This document shows, piece by piece, positions 50,980 to 60,088 of a stretch of 64,000 bases of DNA. Under the pieces are notes generated by a model that worked only from the letters and a program-made list of their open reading frames with translations, made no database searches and was not told the DNA's origin. The stretch's first letter is position 1. Each line of letters begins with the position of its first letter. The translations under genes were made by a program, and so were the position numbers. Source of the DNA: Pectobacterium atrosepticum (GTDB lineage Bacteria; Pseudomonadota; Gammaproteobacteria; Enterobacterales; Enterobacteriaceae). The stretch spans positions 2,666,001 to 2,730,000 of the forward strand of contig CP036163.1 of assembly GCA_019056595.1 (NCBI GenBank). Direction: 5' to 3'.

Positions 50980-52638
50980 TTAGAGGGTCAGGAACAACAC
51001 AGCTAAAAGCTGCGGAGACATAATTCGCAAAAACATCGCCAGCGGATAAACCGTCGCATAAGACAACGCCGCCGCACCGCTGGTCGGGTGTAGCCCATTG
51101 GCAAACGCCAACGCGGGTGGATCGGTCATGGAACCCGCCAGCATGCCGCAGAGCGTCAGGTAATTCATCTTGCCTAACGTGCGCGCCAGTATGCCGACAG
51201 CCAGCAGCGGCACAATGGTAATCAGCGCACCATAGCCAATCCACCACACCCCATCGCCGTTCAATAACGTATCAACGAAATCACCACCGGATTTCAGCCC
51301 CACCACCGATAAGAACAGCACGATGCCAAGCTCACGCAACGCCAGATTCGCACTGGGCGGCATAAACCAATGAAGTTTCCCGATACTGCCGATGCGCCCC
51401 AGCACCAACGCCACCACCAGCGGCCCACCTGCCAGCCCGAGCCGCAGCGCCACCGGAAACCCAGGAACCATCAGCGGCACAGAGCCCAGCAGTACGCCCA
51501 GCCCAATGCCGATAAAGACGGGCAGCATCTGTACCTGCTGGAGCTTCTGCTGCGCATTCCCCACGATATCCGCGACGGCATCGATCGCCGTTTTCCGTCC
51601 GACCAGATTCAGAATATCGCCAAATTGTAGGCTGGCCTGATTGCTGGCGACCAGCTCGACACCTGCACGGTTCAGGCGCGAAATCACGACATCATAATTT
51701 TGCTTCAGGTTAAGCTCGCGAATCTTGCGTCCCAGCACTTTCTCATTCGTCACCACCACACGTTCAACATGCAGATCGGTGCCCCGCGTCGAGAGCGACG
51801 TCTCAACTTCATTACCGATGACCAGACGCGCCTGCTCCAGATCGTTTTTCGCACCAACCAAATGCAGATAATCACCCAGTTGGATCAGCGTATGCGGCGA
51901 CGGCACCATCAGTTCATCGCCGCGTTTCAGACGGGAGCAAACGATCGTGTCACGGTTCAGAATCGGCACGTCCTGAATCGCCAGCCCTTGCAGATTGGTA
52001 TTCGTTACCGACACATTCATCGTGAGCAGCTGTTCATGGTGCTGACCGTTGCTGGTCTCAAACTGCTTTGCCTCGTTATCCACCGCGACACGAAACAGGA
52101 CGCGCATCAGCCACATCACCAGCAAAATGCCGCAGATCCCCAGTGGATACGCCATCGCGTATCCCGTCCCCATTTGGTTCACTAAGGTTGTACTCGAACC
52201 CAGATCGGTCAGAATCTGCTGACCCGCGCCAAGCGAAGGCGTGTTAGTCACCGCACCGGAAAAAATACCGAGAATAATAGGCAGAGGAATATTGAGCAGT
52301 TTGTGCAGCATGACGGTCACCACACTGCCGAGAAATACCGTCAACAAGGCGAACGCATTGAGGCGCAGGCCAGATACACGCAGAGAGGAAAAGAAGCCCG
52401 GCCCAACCTGAATGCCAATGGTGTAGACAAACAGGATCAACCCGAACTCCTGAATGACGTGCAACATGTCATCATTCAGTTGGATCTGGTACTGATGGGC
52501 AACATGCCCGACGATGATCCCACCGAACAGGACCCCGCCAATCCCTAAACCGACGCCATAAATCCGCCAGTTGCCGATCCATAACCCCAGAACGGCAACC
52601 AGCGCCAGCATACTCACGGTAAGTGCGATATCACTCAT
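50980..52638 (-). CDS. yidE: YidE, AspT/YidE-family putative transporter
   Basis: A 552-residue membrane protein: five or so TM helices, two central TrkA-C (RCK_C) domains ('IPVLNRDT..' region about residues 205-370) and five or so more TM helices. This is the YidE arrangement within the AspT exchanger family; the substrate is unknown. It lies next to ibpB-ibpA as in E. coli. Confidence 0.93.
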   Translation of the reverse strand: MSDIALTVSMLALVAVLGLWIGNWRIYGVGLGIGGVLFGGIIVGHVAHQYQIQLNDDMLHVIQEFGLILFVYTIGIQVGPGFFSSLRVSGLRLNAFALLTVFLGSVVTVMLHKLLNIPLPIILGIFSGAVTNTPSLGAGQQILTDLGSSTTLVNQMGTGYAMAYPLGICGILLVMWLMRVLFRVAVDNEAKQFETSNGQHHEQLLTMNVSVTNTNLQGLAIQDVPILNRDTIVCSRLKRGDELMVPSPHTLIQLGDYLHLVGAKNDLEQARLVIGNEVETSLSTRGTDLHVERVVVTNEKVLGRKIRELNLKQNYDVVISRLNRAGVELVASNQASLQFGDILNLVGRKTAIDAVADIVGNAQQKLQQVQMLPVFIGIGLGVLLGSVPLMVPGFPVALRLGLAGGPLVVALVLGRIGSIGKLHWFMPPSANLALRELGIVLFLSVVGLKSGGDFVDTLLNGDGVWWIGYGALITIVPLLAVGILARTLGKMNYLTLCGMLAGSMTDPPALAFANGLHPTSGAAALSYATVYPLAMFLRIMSPQLLAVLFLTL

Positions 52639-52750
52639 ACCCGTATCCTTTGCGGACGTTTTTATTGGGAAATGCCAATGACGCTATACTCTATGACGAG
52701 TATATTTTGATTCTGGCAGAATGCTGGGGAGAGAAACGTGGCGGGCAACA

Positions 52751-52781
52751 CAAAACCGCACCCGTAACGATACGGGCGCGG
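52751..52781 (-). terminator. Terminator after ibpB
   Basis: Minus-strand stem CCGCGCCCGT / ACGGGTGCGG (one mismatch, 6-base loop) followed by TTTTG, about 48 bases past the ibpB stop. Confidence 0.85.
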
Positions 52782-52828
52782 CTAACGCTTAGTTTACTAA
52801 CGCGCAGGTTAATGACGTGAATGTCGCG

Positions 52829-53281
52829 TTATGACGCATCTTCAGCAGACTGCTGGTTCAATGCCGGGCGGCCACCGCCGATGGCGATGCGCTGCGGCTG
52901 CAAGGCTTCCGGTACATCACGCACCAGATCGATGTGCAACAGGCCATTTTCAAAATGGGCATCGGACACATGCAGGTGCTCGGCCAGCGTAAAGCTCAGC
53001 GTGAAGGGTTTAAATACTAGCCCCTGATGCAGATATTCCACGGCTTTCTCGGACGGTGCCGGGCTACCTTTTACGGTCAGGCGCGGGCCTTCTACTTCGA
53101 TATCCAGATCGCTTTGCCGGAAACCTGCTAGCGCGAGCGTAATGCGGTAGTGGTTGTCGTCTTTCTTCTCGATATTATACGGAGGAAAATCAATCGGTTC
53201 CTGGCTGCCCTGCATTGAGCTAGCTAATTTGTCAAAACCGATCCACTGACGCAGTAAAGGTGATAAATCGTAGTTACGCAT
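52829..53281 (-). CDS. ibpB: IbpB, small heat-shock protein
   Basis: A 150-residue alpha-crystallin-family chaperone. N-terminal '[20 protein letters not shown]', a central ACD ('[21 protein letters not shown]' to '[22 protein letters not shown]') and a C-terminal tail with the IAI anchoring motif. It sequesters aggregating proteins with IbpA for later refolding. An upstream frame extension exists but the ATG at 53281 has the AAGGAG site and the family start. Second gene of the ibpAB heat-shock operon. Confidence 0.95.
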   Translation of the reverse strand: MRNYDLSPLLRQWIGFDKLASSMQGSQEPIDFPPYNIEKKDDNHYRITLALAGFRQSDLDIEVEGPRLTVKGSPAPSEKAVEYLHQGLVFKPFTLSFTLAEHLHVSDAHFENGLLHIDLVRDVPEALQPQRIAIGGGRPALNQQSAEDAS

Positions 53282-53315
53282 AATATGACTCCTTCTAAGA
53301 AGCGAGAGTAATGTG
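53282..53315 (-). promoter_or_regulatory. ROSE-like RNA thermometer before ibpB
   Basis: The leader just before ibpB reads TCGCTTCTT then AGAAGGAGT on the minus strand. The UCGCU element can pair with the AGGAG ribosome site, as in ROSE-type fourU-like thermometers known for enterobacterial ibp genes. Confidence 0.65.
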
Positions 53316-53409
53316 CCCCTGTGGGCATAGTTTATTCCAGCCACGGTTCAATGGCTGGAGTCGTCCCCATTCGGCAGACGAAGTGTTCATTCATGGACTT
53401 AATGTTGAT

Positions 53410-53823
53410 TTACTTGATTTCAATCCGACGCGGCTTCATCGCTTCCGGCACGATGCGTTCGAGATCGATATACAGCAGCCCGTTTTCCAGATTGGCGCCT
53501 TTTACCTGAATATGTTCGGCCAGCTGGAATTTACGCTCGAAATTGCGCTCGGCAATGCCCTGATACAGGTAGTTGCGGGCAACCTGCTCACCAGCGTGGG
53601 CACCTTTTACAATCAATAAGTTGTCGTGCGCGGTGATGTCCAGCTCCTGCTCGGCGAAACCAGCGACGGCAATCGCGATGCGGTATTGGTTCTCGTCAAC
53701 CAGTTCGACGTTGTAGGGTGGATAGCCGCCGTTACTCTGGGTCTGACCGGTTTCTAATAGATTGAACAGGCGATCAAAACCAATAGCGGAACGATACAGT
53801 GGGGAAAAATCGGGGTTACGCAT
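53410..53823 (-). CDS. ibpA: IbpA, small heat-shock protein
   Basis: A 137-residue small heat-shock protein, the same length as E. coli IbpA. It has the N-terminal '[19 protein letters not shown]', the alpha-crystallin domain ('[21 protein letters not shown]') and C-terminal IEI anchoring motif. It coats protein aggregates in heat shock together with IbpB. A sigma-32 promoter and an RNA thermometer are visible upstream; ibpB follows after 128 bp. Confidence 0.96.
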   Translation of the reverse strand: MRNPDFSPLYRSAIGFDRLFNLLETGQTQSNGGYPPYNVELVDENQYRIAIAVAGFAEQELDITAHDNLLIVKGAHAGEQVARNYLYQGIAERNFERKFQLAEHIQVKGANLENGLLYIDLERIVPEAMKPRRIEIK

Positions 53824-53918
53824 AAAACAGCCTCCTAAACATGCAGCGAGGATTTATTCTTTGCCTTCCTACAAGGACAGGCTCACAGCCGGGACAGATA
53901 CCCTGACGGCGTATCGTT
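53824..53918 (-). promoter_or_regulatory. ROSE-type RNA thermometer in the ibpA leader
   Basis: The minus-strand leader carries CTCGCTGC just upstream of TTTAGGAGGC, the conserved ROSE arrangement where UYGCU pairs with the ribosome site at low temperature. Upstream sequence offers further stem-loops (for example GTCCCGGCTGTGAGCC). Confidence 0.8.
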
Positions 53919-53937
53919 TTCCTCCGGCTTGTAATCA

Positions 53938-53965
53938 ATATGGTGACCCCTCTCAGACTTTCAAG
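53938..53965 (-). promoter_or_regulatory. Sigma-32 heat-shock promoter of ibpAB
   Basis: Minus-strand CTTGAAA followed after 13 bases by CACCATAT matches the sigma-32 consensus (CTTGAAA / CCCCATnT), about 115 bases before the ibpA ATG. Confidence 0.85.
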
Positions 53966-54211
53966 AGGCAAAAAAGAAAAATCACTATGTTTCATGCAAT
54001 ATTCACTCACACCGTGGGTGTTATCACATACACTCAAGATAGGCAGTTTTTGGTTAGTGCCGATCGTTTAAGCATCGAGATACACGGGGCGACCACAGGG
54101 GTGAGGCGTCCCTGCGGGAACCTCCCCCTATGTTTCCCCTAACAACGGACTTAAGTGACCAGTATTAGGCTTCGACCCGCTCTGACAGCAGGTTCTTAAC
54201 GGACAGGTAAT

Positions 54212-54604
54212 ATGACCTTACTGAAAAGTGCATTGTTCTCTTTCATTATTACCGGTAGCGGCGCGGCAGCAACCAGCGGTTGCTCCAGCGTCATGACGCA
54301 TACAGGAAGCGATCAGGGGTACTATTCCGGCACTCGCGCCAGTGTGGGTATGTTGGGTGACGACGAAACCAGCTGGGCTATGATGCCGCTGGTCGCTATC
54401 GATTTGCCGTTCTCAGCAGTTGCTGACACGTTGCTGTTGCCTTACGACTACTATCGCGCAGGCAGCGATAGGAAAAAGCTGTCGACACGCGAACGCATTT
54501 TACACAGCGAAGAACAAAACCAGACCGCCAGTTCACAGCTCGCCACTATGCCTAATAACAACACTATGCCTAATAACAACACCATGCCGCATAATCAGCT
54601 TTGA
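54212..54604 (+). CDS. yidQ: YidQ-family lipoprotein (YceK/YidQ)
   Basis: A 130-residue lipoprotein with a signal peptide and lipobox Cys24 (AATSGCSSV; the -3 Thr is unusual). The YceK/YidQ core follows: 'MLGDDETSWAMMPLVAIDLPFSAVADTLLLPYDYY'. Function unknown. Its place between ibpA and yidR is as in E. coli. The C-terminal tail is a short repeat, MPNNNT-MPNNNT-MPHNQL, coded by an 18-bp tandem repeat. Confidence 0.88.
   Translation: MTLLKSALFSFIITGSGAAATSGCSSVMTHTGSDQGYYSGTRASVGMLGDDETSWAMMPLVAIDLPFSAVADTLLLPYDYYRAGSDRKKLSTRERILHSEEQNQTASSQLATMPNNNTMPNNNTMPHNQL
54546..54599 (+). repeat. 18-bp tandem repeat at the end of yidQ
   Basis: ACTATGCCTAATAACAAC occurs twice in exact tandem, followed by a third degenerate unit. 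Each unit keeps the frame and adds six residues, so copy number can change without a frameshift. Confidence 0.85.
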
Positions 54605-54650
54605 TAGCACCGCATTCGCCGTGAACCCGCGTAAGCTCGCTACGCCGCAG

Positions 54651-55958
54651 TCATGATGACAAGCAGGCCACGACAAAAAGCTGATTAAAACCGTCAATCT
54701 CCCGCATATACGCAATGTGTTTCCCATCAGGGGAAAAGACCACGGCATCCGCACTGGGTGCGCTGTCCGTTCGCGCCGACAGTCGAACAAGTTCACCGCT
54801 TTTCGCATCACACAGCATAATGCTGTTGTCGCACACAAATGCCAGAGAACCGCCATCCGGATGCCAGTTAAAGGCAGACTGTATGCCGTGTTCCGTACGC
54901 GTTACCTGTCTTGGCTCACCGCCATTCGGAGAAATCGTCCACAGTTGCACCACACCTATCTCATCACGCATCAAAAACGCAATCTCGCTGCCATCGGGCG
55001 AAGCACGTAGCCAATGGCGCGGCTGATTGACCAATCCAGGATAACGACGCTGATGCGTAAAGGTTAACCGCCGCTGCTGCACACGCGCTGGCGGCGCAGG
55101 CATGGACGTTGCCGTGCCCGCTAATGGCGCATCACCCTCTTTGGCGTAATCTTCCAGCGCATCCGGCAAATCAACGATAAAGATCTCGGGGATGGTTGTT
55201 CCGTCCGCCGCACGCGTGTCGCCGATAAACGCCAGCGCCCAGCGCTGCCTCGAACCGTCCTGTCGGATATAGCCCGTGGTTCCCACCCAACCTTCTTCAT
55301 AGGCGCGATTGATTTCATCACTGTCGGGCTGCGGCTGCGGCGTCGTTCTGCTGACCAGCACACAATAGTGGCTACCGTCATATTCACGCAGGTGGTGTTT
55401 CTCAACGGCAACGCCCTGTAGCGGGACGGCCACACCCACATTGCGCAAGTTTAATGCCGGATCGCGCTCATGCAGCACATGGTCGTTATAGGTAAAGCTC
55501 AGGCGACTCGCATCCGGGCTGAAGACGTGGACATGCGTACCGCCGCGCAGCGCACCAGCCTGATAAGGCGGCGTAATAGAGAAGGCATCGAGCGTGATCG
55601 CCTCATCGCGCTGGCGGTCTGCCACTATCGTTCCACGGCGATGGTGAAAATCATACCGCCACTCGCTGTCTGGATTTTCAGGCCCGTGAATAAAGACATA
55701 GCGCAGCGGTTCCTGCGGGCTACAGGTCACCACACCCACATGCGCACCCGCCGTCGCCCGATAAATCACCTCGGTTTTCAGGTTTTTCAGGTCTATGCGC
55801 TCAATGGTCAGCCCTGTGAATGAAGATCCATAGGGTCTTATGTCATAAACCAGCCAGTTTCCATCACATGACCAGCAATTAATATTGGTAAGTTGATGAC
55901 CTATAGCATTAAACGTTAGTTGAACTTCAACAGACAATACATCACCCCAGTTATTCAT
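54651..55958 (-). CDS. yidR: YidR, DUF3748 beta-propeller protein
   Basis: A 435-residue protein with WD40/TolB-like repeats ('SFTGLTIERIDLKNL', 'SPDGSEIAFLMRDEIGVVQLWTISPNGGEPRQV', 'FNWHPDGGSLAFVCDN'). It matches the DUF3748 family, named YidR in E. coli. No signal peptide is evident. Function unknown; a binding scaffold is likely from the fold. Convergent with yidQ. Confidence 0.85.
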   Translation of the reverse strand: MNNWGDVLSVEVQLTFNAIGHQLTNINCWSCDGNWLVYDIRPYGSSFTGLTIERIDLKNLKTEVIYRATAGAHVGVVTCSPQEPLRYVFIHGPENPDSEWRYDFHHRRGTIVADRQRDEAITLDAFSITPPYQAGALRGGTHVHVFSPDASRLSFTYNDHVLHERDPALNLRNVGVAVPLQGVAVEKHHLREYDGSHYCVLVSRTTPQPQPDSDEINRAYEEGWVGTTGYIRQDGSRQRWALAFIGDTRAADGTTIPEIFIVDLPDALEDYAKEGDAPLAGTATSMPAPPARVQQRRLTFTHQRRYPGLVNQPRHWLRASPDGSEIAFLMRDEIGVVQLWTISPNGGEPRQVTRTEHGIQSAFNWHPDGGSLAFVCDNSIMLCDAKSGELVRLSARTDSAPSADAVVFSPDGKHIAYMREIDGFNQLFVVACLSS

Positions 55959-56172
55959 TATCAGTCAATAGTTTGTAAATCAATTTCAGTTTTTTGTATA
56001 ACTTATTGTTTTTAATTTAAAAAAAACAAACAACATCGATATATATCATTCAAAAAAATAGAAAGACTATCTCAATAACATCCGTTTTTTAATTCATTAG
56101 CATCGGCGTAACATTCTTCATATCGAAAGGGCAGCCCCCTTTCACCTATCAAATCAAAAAGGATAAGACATC

Positions 56173-56430
56173 ATGAAAAACGTAAAAACCATCGCCGCTG
56201 CTGTTGTTCTCGCTACCATGACTTTCGGTGCTTCTGCTGCTGAATATGTATCTCCTTCACAGGCACAGAATCTGGAAAAAGCGGGCGTCGTTACCGCTAC
56301 CGCTCAAGACCTGAGCTCACTGCAATCTCAGCTCGCAGCGAAAGCAGAAAAAGCAGGCGCTAAAGCTTATACCATCACGTCTGCGACCGGTAACGATCAG
56401 CTGCGTGGCTCTGCAGTAATCTTCAACTAA
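56173..56430 (+). CDS. DUF1471 (YdgH/BhsA/McbA) periplasmic stress protein
   Basis: An 85-residue precursor with a clear signal peptide (about 1-22, ending GASA) and a DUF1471 domain ('ITSATGNDQLRGSAVIFN' at the C-terminus). Family members such as BhsA and McbA respond to stress and affect biofilm or membrane traits. An AAGGATAAG ribosome site precedes the ATG and a strong terminator follows, so it is monocistronic. Exact paralogue cannot be set by eye. Confidence 0.88.
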   Translation: MKNVKTIAAAVVLATMTFGASAAEYVSPSQAQNLEKAGVVTATAQDLSSLQSQLAAKAEKAGAKAYTITSATGNDQLRGSAVIFN

Positions 56431-56509
56431 GCGTTGTTGACCCCGATAGCTACCCTAGTCCGATAGCCATCATAGATAGACCAGTAAGACATCACGTATT
56501 ACCCTCTTT

Positions 56510-56546
56510 CCGGCTTGCCTCCTCATCAGGGCAAGCCGGTTTTTTT
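56510..56546 (+). terminator. Terminator after the DUF1471 gene
   Basis: Perfect 10-bp stem CCGGCTTGCC / GGCAAGCCGG followed by seven T. Confidence 0.95.
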
Positions 56547-56570
56547 ATGACGGGCCGTCGCAAGCGACGT

Positions 56571-56595
56571 TGAAAAACGTTCCCTACGTTTTTTT
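56571..56595 (-). terminator. Terminator of the cellobiose-type PTS operon
   Basis: AAAAACGT-5-base loop-ACGTTTTT, with further T on the minus strand, 15 bases past the glucosidase stop. The symmetric sequence could act in both directions. Confidence 0.75.
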
Positions 56596-56609
56596 ATGCG
56601 TGCTTTTGG

Positions 56610-58007
56610 CTAAAAGCCATTCTCGGCCGCCACGGTCGCAAACCATTCCCCGCTTTTCTTCACCGTGCGCGTCTGCGTCGCCAAATCCAGCTGCACAAAA
56701 CCATAGCGATTCTTGTAGGCATTCGACCACGACCAGTTATCGATAAACGTCCACATATGGTAGCCGAGACAGTTGCTACCTTCCGCAATGCCTTTGTGTA
56801 CATGCTTAAGGTGTTCGCGGACAAAATCGATGCGGTAATCATCCTGAATCTGGCCGTTGGCATCGAAACGCTGTTCGTTCTCTACACCCATGCCGTTTTC
56901 CGAAATAAAGCAGCGCGGATTGCCGTAATTCACCCGCAGGTTAGTCAGAATGTCATAGATGCCCGGTTCGTAAATTTCCCAACCGCGATACGGATTCATT
57001 TTCCGTCCCGGCATCTCATAGCTGGAAAAGAACCATTCAGGCATAAACAGACTATCGGGATTGACCAGACTGTCGCGGCACTGAATACGGCGCGGCTGGT
57101 AATAGTTAATGCCCAGCAGATCGACAACACCATCAGCCAGCAGCGCACGATCGTCAGGCTGACAGTTCGGTAGCTGGCCATATCGATGCAGCAGATCGAC
57201 CAGTTCCTGCGGATATTCCCCCTTCAGGGCAGGATCGAGGAAACTGCGGTTAAACATCAGGTCGGCGATGTTGGCAGCGTTGACATCGGCTGGGTGTTGG
57301 GAGCGCGGATAGGAAGGCGTCAGGTTGAGGATGATGCCAATTTCCCCGCCCTGAGACTGTTCACGATAGGCTTTCACCGCCAGCGCGTGCGCCAGCATCG
57401 TGTGGTACGCCACCGTCGCGGCTCGTTTGAAATCCACCACGTTCGGGTAGTGGAAATCATACAGATACCCGCCTTCCACCGGCACCACCGGCTCATTGAA
57501 CGTAAACCAATGTTTTACCCTGTCGCCAAACAGGCGGAAGCAGGTCGCCGCATAACCCGCGTAAGCCGCCACCACCGCCCGATTTTCCCAACCGCCTAGC
57601 CGTTGCATCACCATCGGCATATCAAAATGGAACAGATTGATAAACGGCGTGATGCCCTGCGCCAGCATTTCATCAATGATCTGATTATAAAATGCGACCG
57701 CCTGCGGATTAGGTTCACCGACGCCATCGGGAATCAGCCGCGCCCAAGAGATCGACGTTCGGAACGTGTTGTGATTCAGCGTTTTTAGCAGCGCGATATC
57801 TTCACGCCAGTGCTGATAAAACGTAGAGGTGTCCGCTGGCCCAACCTGCTGATGAAAGCGGCCAGGCTGCGTGGCAAACCACTCATCCCACACGGTAGCG
57901 CTTTTACCATAGCTAAGGCTTTCGCCTTCCGTTTGCGGTGCCGAGCTGGCGCTACCCCACCAAAAATTCGCTGGAAAGCGAAAATCGTTCTGAAGATGAT
58001 CGTGCAT
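56610..58007 (-). CDS. 6-phospho-beta-glucosidase (GH1)
   Basis: A 465-residue GH1 enzyme with acid/base Glu172 (WFTFNEPVV) and nucleophile Glu370 (FISENGMGVEN). It hydrolyses phosphorylated beta-glucosides such as cellobiose-6-P. It is the last gene after EIIB and EIIC of a lactose/cellobiose-type PTS, 25 bases downstream of EIIC. It is only distantly like the bgl enzyme at 30877, so the two are separate systems and not recent copies. Confidence 0.92.
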   Translation of the reverse strand: MHDHLQNDFRFPANFWWGSASSAPQTEGESLSYGKSATVWDEWFATQPGRFHQQVGPADTSTFYQHWREDIALLKTLNHNTFRTSISWARLIPDGVGEPNPQAVAFYNQIIDEMLAQGITPFINLFHFDMPMVMQRLGGWENRAVVAAYAGYAATCFRLFGDRVKHWFTFNEPVVPVEGGYLYDFHYPNVVDFKRAATVAYHTMLAHALAVKAYREQSQGGEIGIILNLTPSYPRSQHPADVNAANIADLMFNRSFLDPALKGEYPQELVDLLHRYGQLPNCQPDDRALLADGVVDLLGINYYQPRRIQCRDSLVNPDSLFMPEWFFSSYEMPGRKMNPYRGWEIYEPGIYDILTNLRVNYGNPRCFISENGMGVENEQRFDANGQIQDDYRIDFVREHLKHVHKGIAEGSNCLGYHMWTFIDNWSWSNAYKNRYGFVQLDLATQTRTVKKSGEWFATVAAENGF

Positions 58008-58032
58008 ACGTTCCTCTCTGCTTCACTCGTGT

Positions 58033-59355
58033 TTATGCGCTGGCGCTGGCTTCGCCCGCTGCCTGCTGTTGTTTCTCCTGCTCCTGTTTCAGCAACGTGC
58101 GCTCGTAGACTTTCAGGAACGGGTAGTACATCGCGGCCGACATCACCATGCACAGCAGACACATGATCACCGGGCTGAAAGCCCAGTTCGCCGCCCATGA
58201 TGCACCAATCGGCGCAGGCGTCGTCCACGGCGTCAGGGAAACCACCTGCGCGATCCAGCCGAGTTTCGTCGCCGTATAGGCAATAACGGCATTGACCATC
58301 GGCACGCAAATAAACGGCAGGAACAGCAGTGGATTCATGATGATCGGGGCACCGAACAGAATCGGCTCGTTGATGTTGAAAAAGCTCGGCACGACGCCCA
58401 TGCGGCCAATCGTCCGCAAATGAACCGCGCGACTACGCAGCAACAAGAAGGCCAGCGGCAGCGTGGAACCGACCCCACCGATCAGCAGGTAGTGATCCCA
58501 GAAGCCCTGCAAATAAATATGCGGCAGCGGCGCGCCTGCCGAGAGTGCGGCCTGATTCAGCGCCAGATTGGTCATCCAGAACGGATTCATAATTCCGGTG
58601 ACGATCAGCGCACCGTGAATCCCAGCAAACCACAGAATCTGGCAGATAAATACCGAAATCAGGATCGCGGGCAGCGAATCCGATGCAGAAATCAGCGGTG
58701 CCAGCAGGTGCATGATGGCTTCCGGGATAATCATGCCGGTCGCGGACTGGATGAACAGGTTAAACGGGTGCAATGTCGCGACGATCACCAACACCGGGAT
58801 AAGAATCTCAAACGAACGCGCTACGCCAGTCGGCACTTCTTTCGGCAAACGAATCGTGATGTTGCGTTTCTTCAGCCAGGCATACACTTCACCTGCATAA
58901 ATTGCAGTCAGAATTGCGGTGAAAATTCCCTCACCGGAGAAGTACTGCGTGGAAATCTGCTTATCGTGATAAGGCGCAGCCACCAGCAAAAACGCCATCA
59001 GCGCCAGCAGTCCGGTCATGATCGGATCCAGTTTGTAATGCTTACCCAAGCTGGCACCAATCCCCACGGAGATAAAGAAGGTCATGACCCCCATACTGAG
59101 GTAGTACGGCAGCATCAGCTGTTCACGGTAGGCAACGGAGAAATCGAGCCACGCGCGGGCAAACCCCAACGTGGTATCCGGCGAGAACGGTGGGAAGATG
59201 AACACCAGCATAAATGAACCGATGATCATAAAAGGCAGCGCGGCGATGAAGCCATCACGAATCGCGATGATGTGGCGCTGTTGCCCTACCACACCTGCCA
59301 ACGGGGTAATTTTTTGCTCGATGATATCGACCATCGACTGATAGAGACCACTCAT
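58033..59355 (-). CDS. Cellobiose-type PTS EIIC permease
   Basis: A 440-residue membrane protein of the PTS Lac family EIIC (CelB/ChbC type), with about 10 TM segments. Typical motifs: 'RDGFIAALPFMIIGSFMLVF' near the N-terminus and 'GMVPSFFNINEPILFGAPIIMNP' (sugar-binding NEP motif). It overlaps the EIIB stop by four bases. It transports cellobiose-like beta-glucosides. Confidence 0.92.
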   Translation of the reverse strand: MSGLYQSMVDIIEQKITPLAGVVGQQRHIIAIRDGFIAALPFMIIGSFMLVFIFPPFSPDTTLGFARAWLDFSVAYREQLMLPYYLSMGVMTFFISVGIGASLGKHYKLDPIMTGLLALMAFLLVAAPYHDKQISTQYFSGEGIFTAILTAIYAGEVYAWLKKRNITIRLPKEVPTGVARSFEILIPVLVIVATLHPFNLFIQSATGMIIPEAIMHLLAPLISASDSLPAILISVFICQILWFAGIHGALIVTGIMNPFWMTNLALNQAALSAGAPLPHIYLQGFWDHYLLIGGVGSTLPLAFLLLRSRAVHLRTIGRMGVVPSFFNINEPILFGAPIIMNPLLFLPFICVPMVNAVIAYTATKLGWIAQVVSLTPWTTPAPIGASWAANWAFSPVIMCLLCMVMSAAMYYPFLKVYERTLLKQEQEKQQQAAGEASASA

Positions 59356-59675
59356 AGCGGTTGTCCTGATTTTTCGATCAGTGAAAATGCAAAATCCAGC
59401 ACGTTGTCACCGCGCTGCATACCGTAATCCATCATGTCTATCGCTGCCACGGGCACACCTTTTCCCTCAGCTTTCTCCTTGAATGATGCCAGCATATATT
59501 TCACCTGCGGCCCCAGCAGCACAACGTCATACTTCCCGACTTGTTCGTCAAATTCATGGGCGGCATAGGCGGCAATCTCAACGTCCAGACCACGTGCGCT
59601 GGCCACTTCCTTCATCTTTCTCACTAAAAGGCTGGTAGACATCCCAGCGGAACAACAAAGCATGATCCTTTTCAT
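59352..59675 (-). CDS. Cellobiose-type PTS EIIB
   Basis: A 107-residue EIIB of the Lac family. The phospho-cysteine is Cys8 in 'MLCCSAGMSTSLLVRKM' and 'DVVLLGPQVKYML' matches ChbB. I start at the ATG at 59675 (the frame extends 8 codons upstream). First gene of the operon. No EIIA gene is present next to it, so EIIA must come from elsewhere. Confidence 0.93.
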   Translation of the reverse strand: MKRIMLCCSAGMSTSLLVRKMKEVASARGLDVEIAAYAAHEFDEQVGKYDVVLLGPQVKYMLASFKEKAEGKGVPVAAIDMMDYGMQRGDNVLDFAFSLIEKSGQPL

Positions 59676-59699
59676 TTTCAACACCCCGTCGTACGTCAT

Positions 59700-60088
59700 G
59701 AATAAAAAGCGTCGTGAATAAACACGTCCATTGGAAACATGTTCATGGAAACACCATCATTGGAAACATCATCATTGGAAACAAAACGGAAACCGTTTTC
59801 CATGAAAAAAATCCAGATATGAGAATAGGTTCACGAAATGGTAGACATTGACGGAAACAATGTGAGGTAGGTCATGTAAAACGTATTTCAGAGGTGAATG
59901 ACGGGTAAAACGCACTATCGCCGCGCTTATTACGCTAAGTGTACTGATTTCAGGCATTTCTTCTTTTTGGCTATAAAAGCGACAAATTGAGATTTAAAAA
60001 GCCTTGCGCGCCCCTGCTATGTTTATCACCTGATGTTGAATTTTCTCGCTGCATTTTAATTTTTCGTTATAAGGGAGAGATCATAAAC
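59700..60088. promoter_or_regulatory. Divergent control region of PTS operon and ssuA
   Basis: About 390 bp. Near the PTS gene five (T/C)GGAAAC units lie at 59732, 59746, 59761, 59776 and 59787, mostly 14-15 bases apart, with a CGGAAACCGTTTTCC near-palindrome at 59787-59801 resembling LacI/GalR-type operators. The ssuA side is AT-rich with an AAGGGAGAG ribosome site. No gene seen. Confidence 0.65.

Noticed and set aside
59732-59801. CRISPR-like array from repeated GGAAAC units.
   Set aside because: Units are only 7 bases with 4-8-base gaps; no repeats of 24-40 bases, no spacers and no cas genes. They fit operator sites better.
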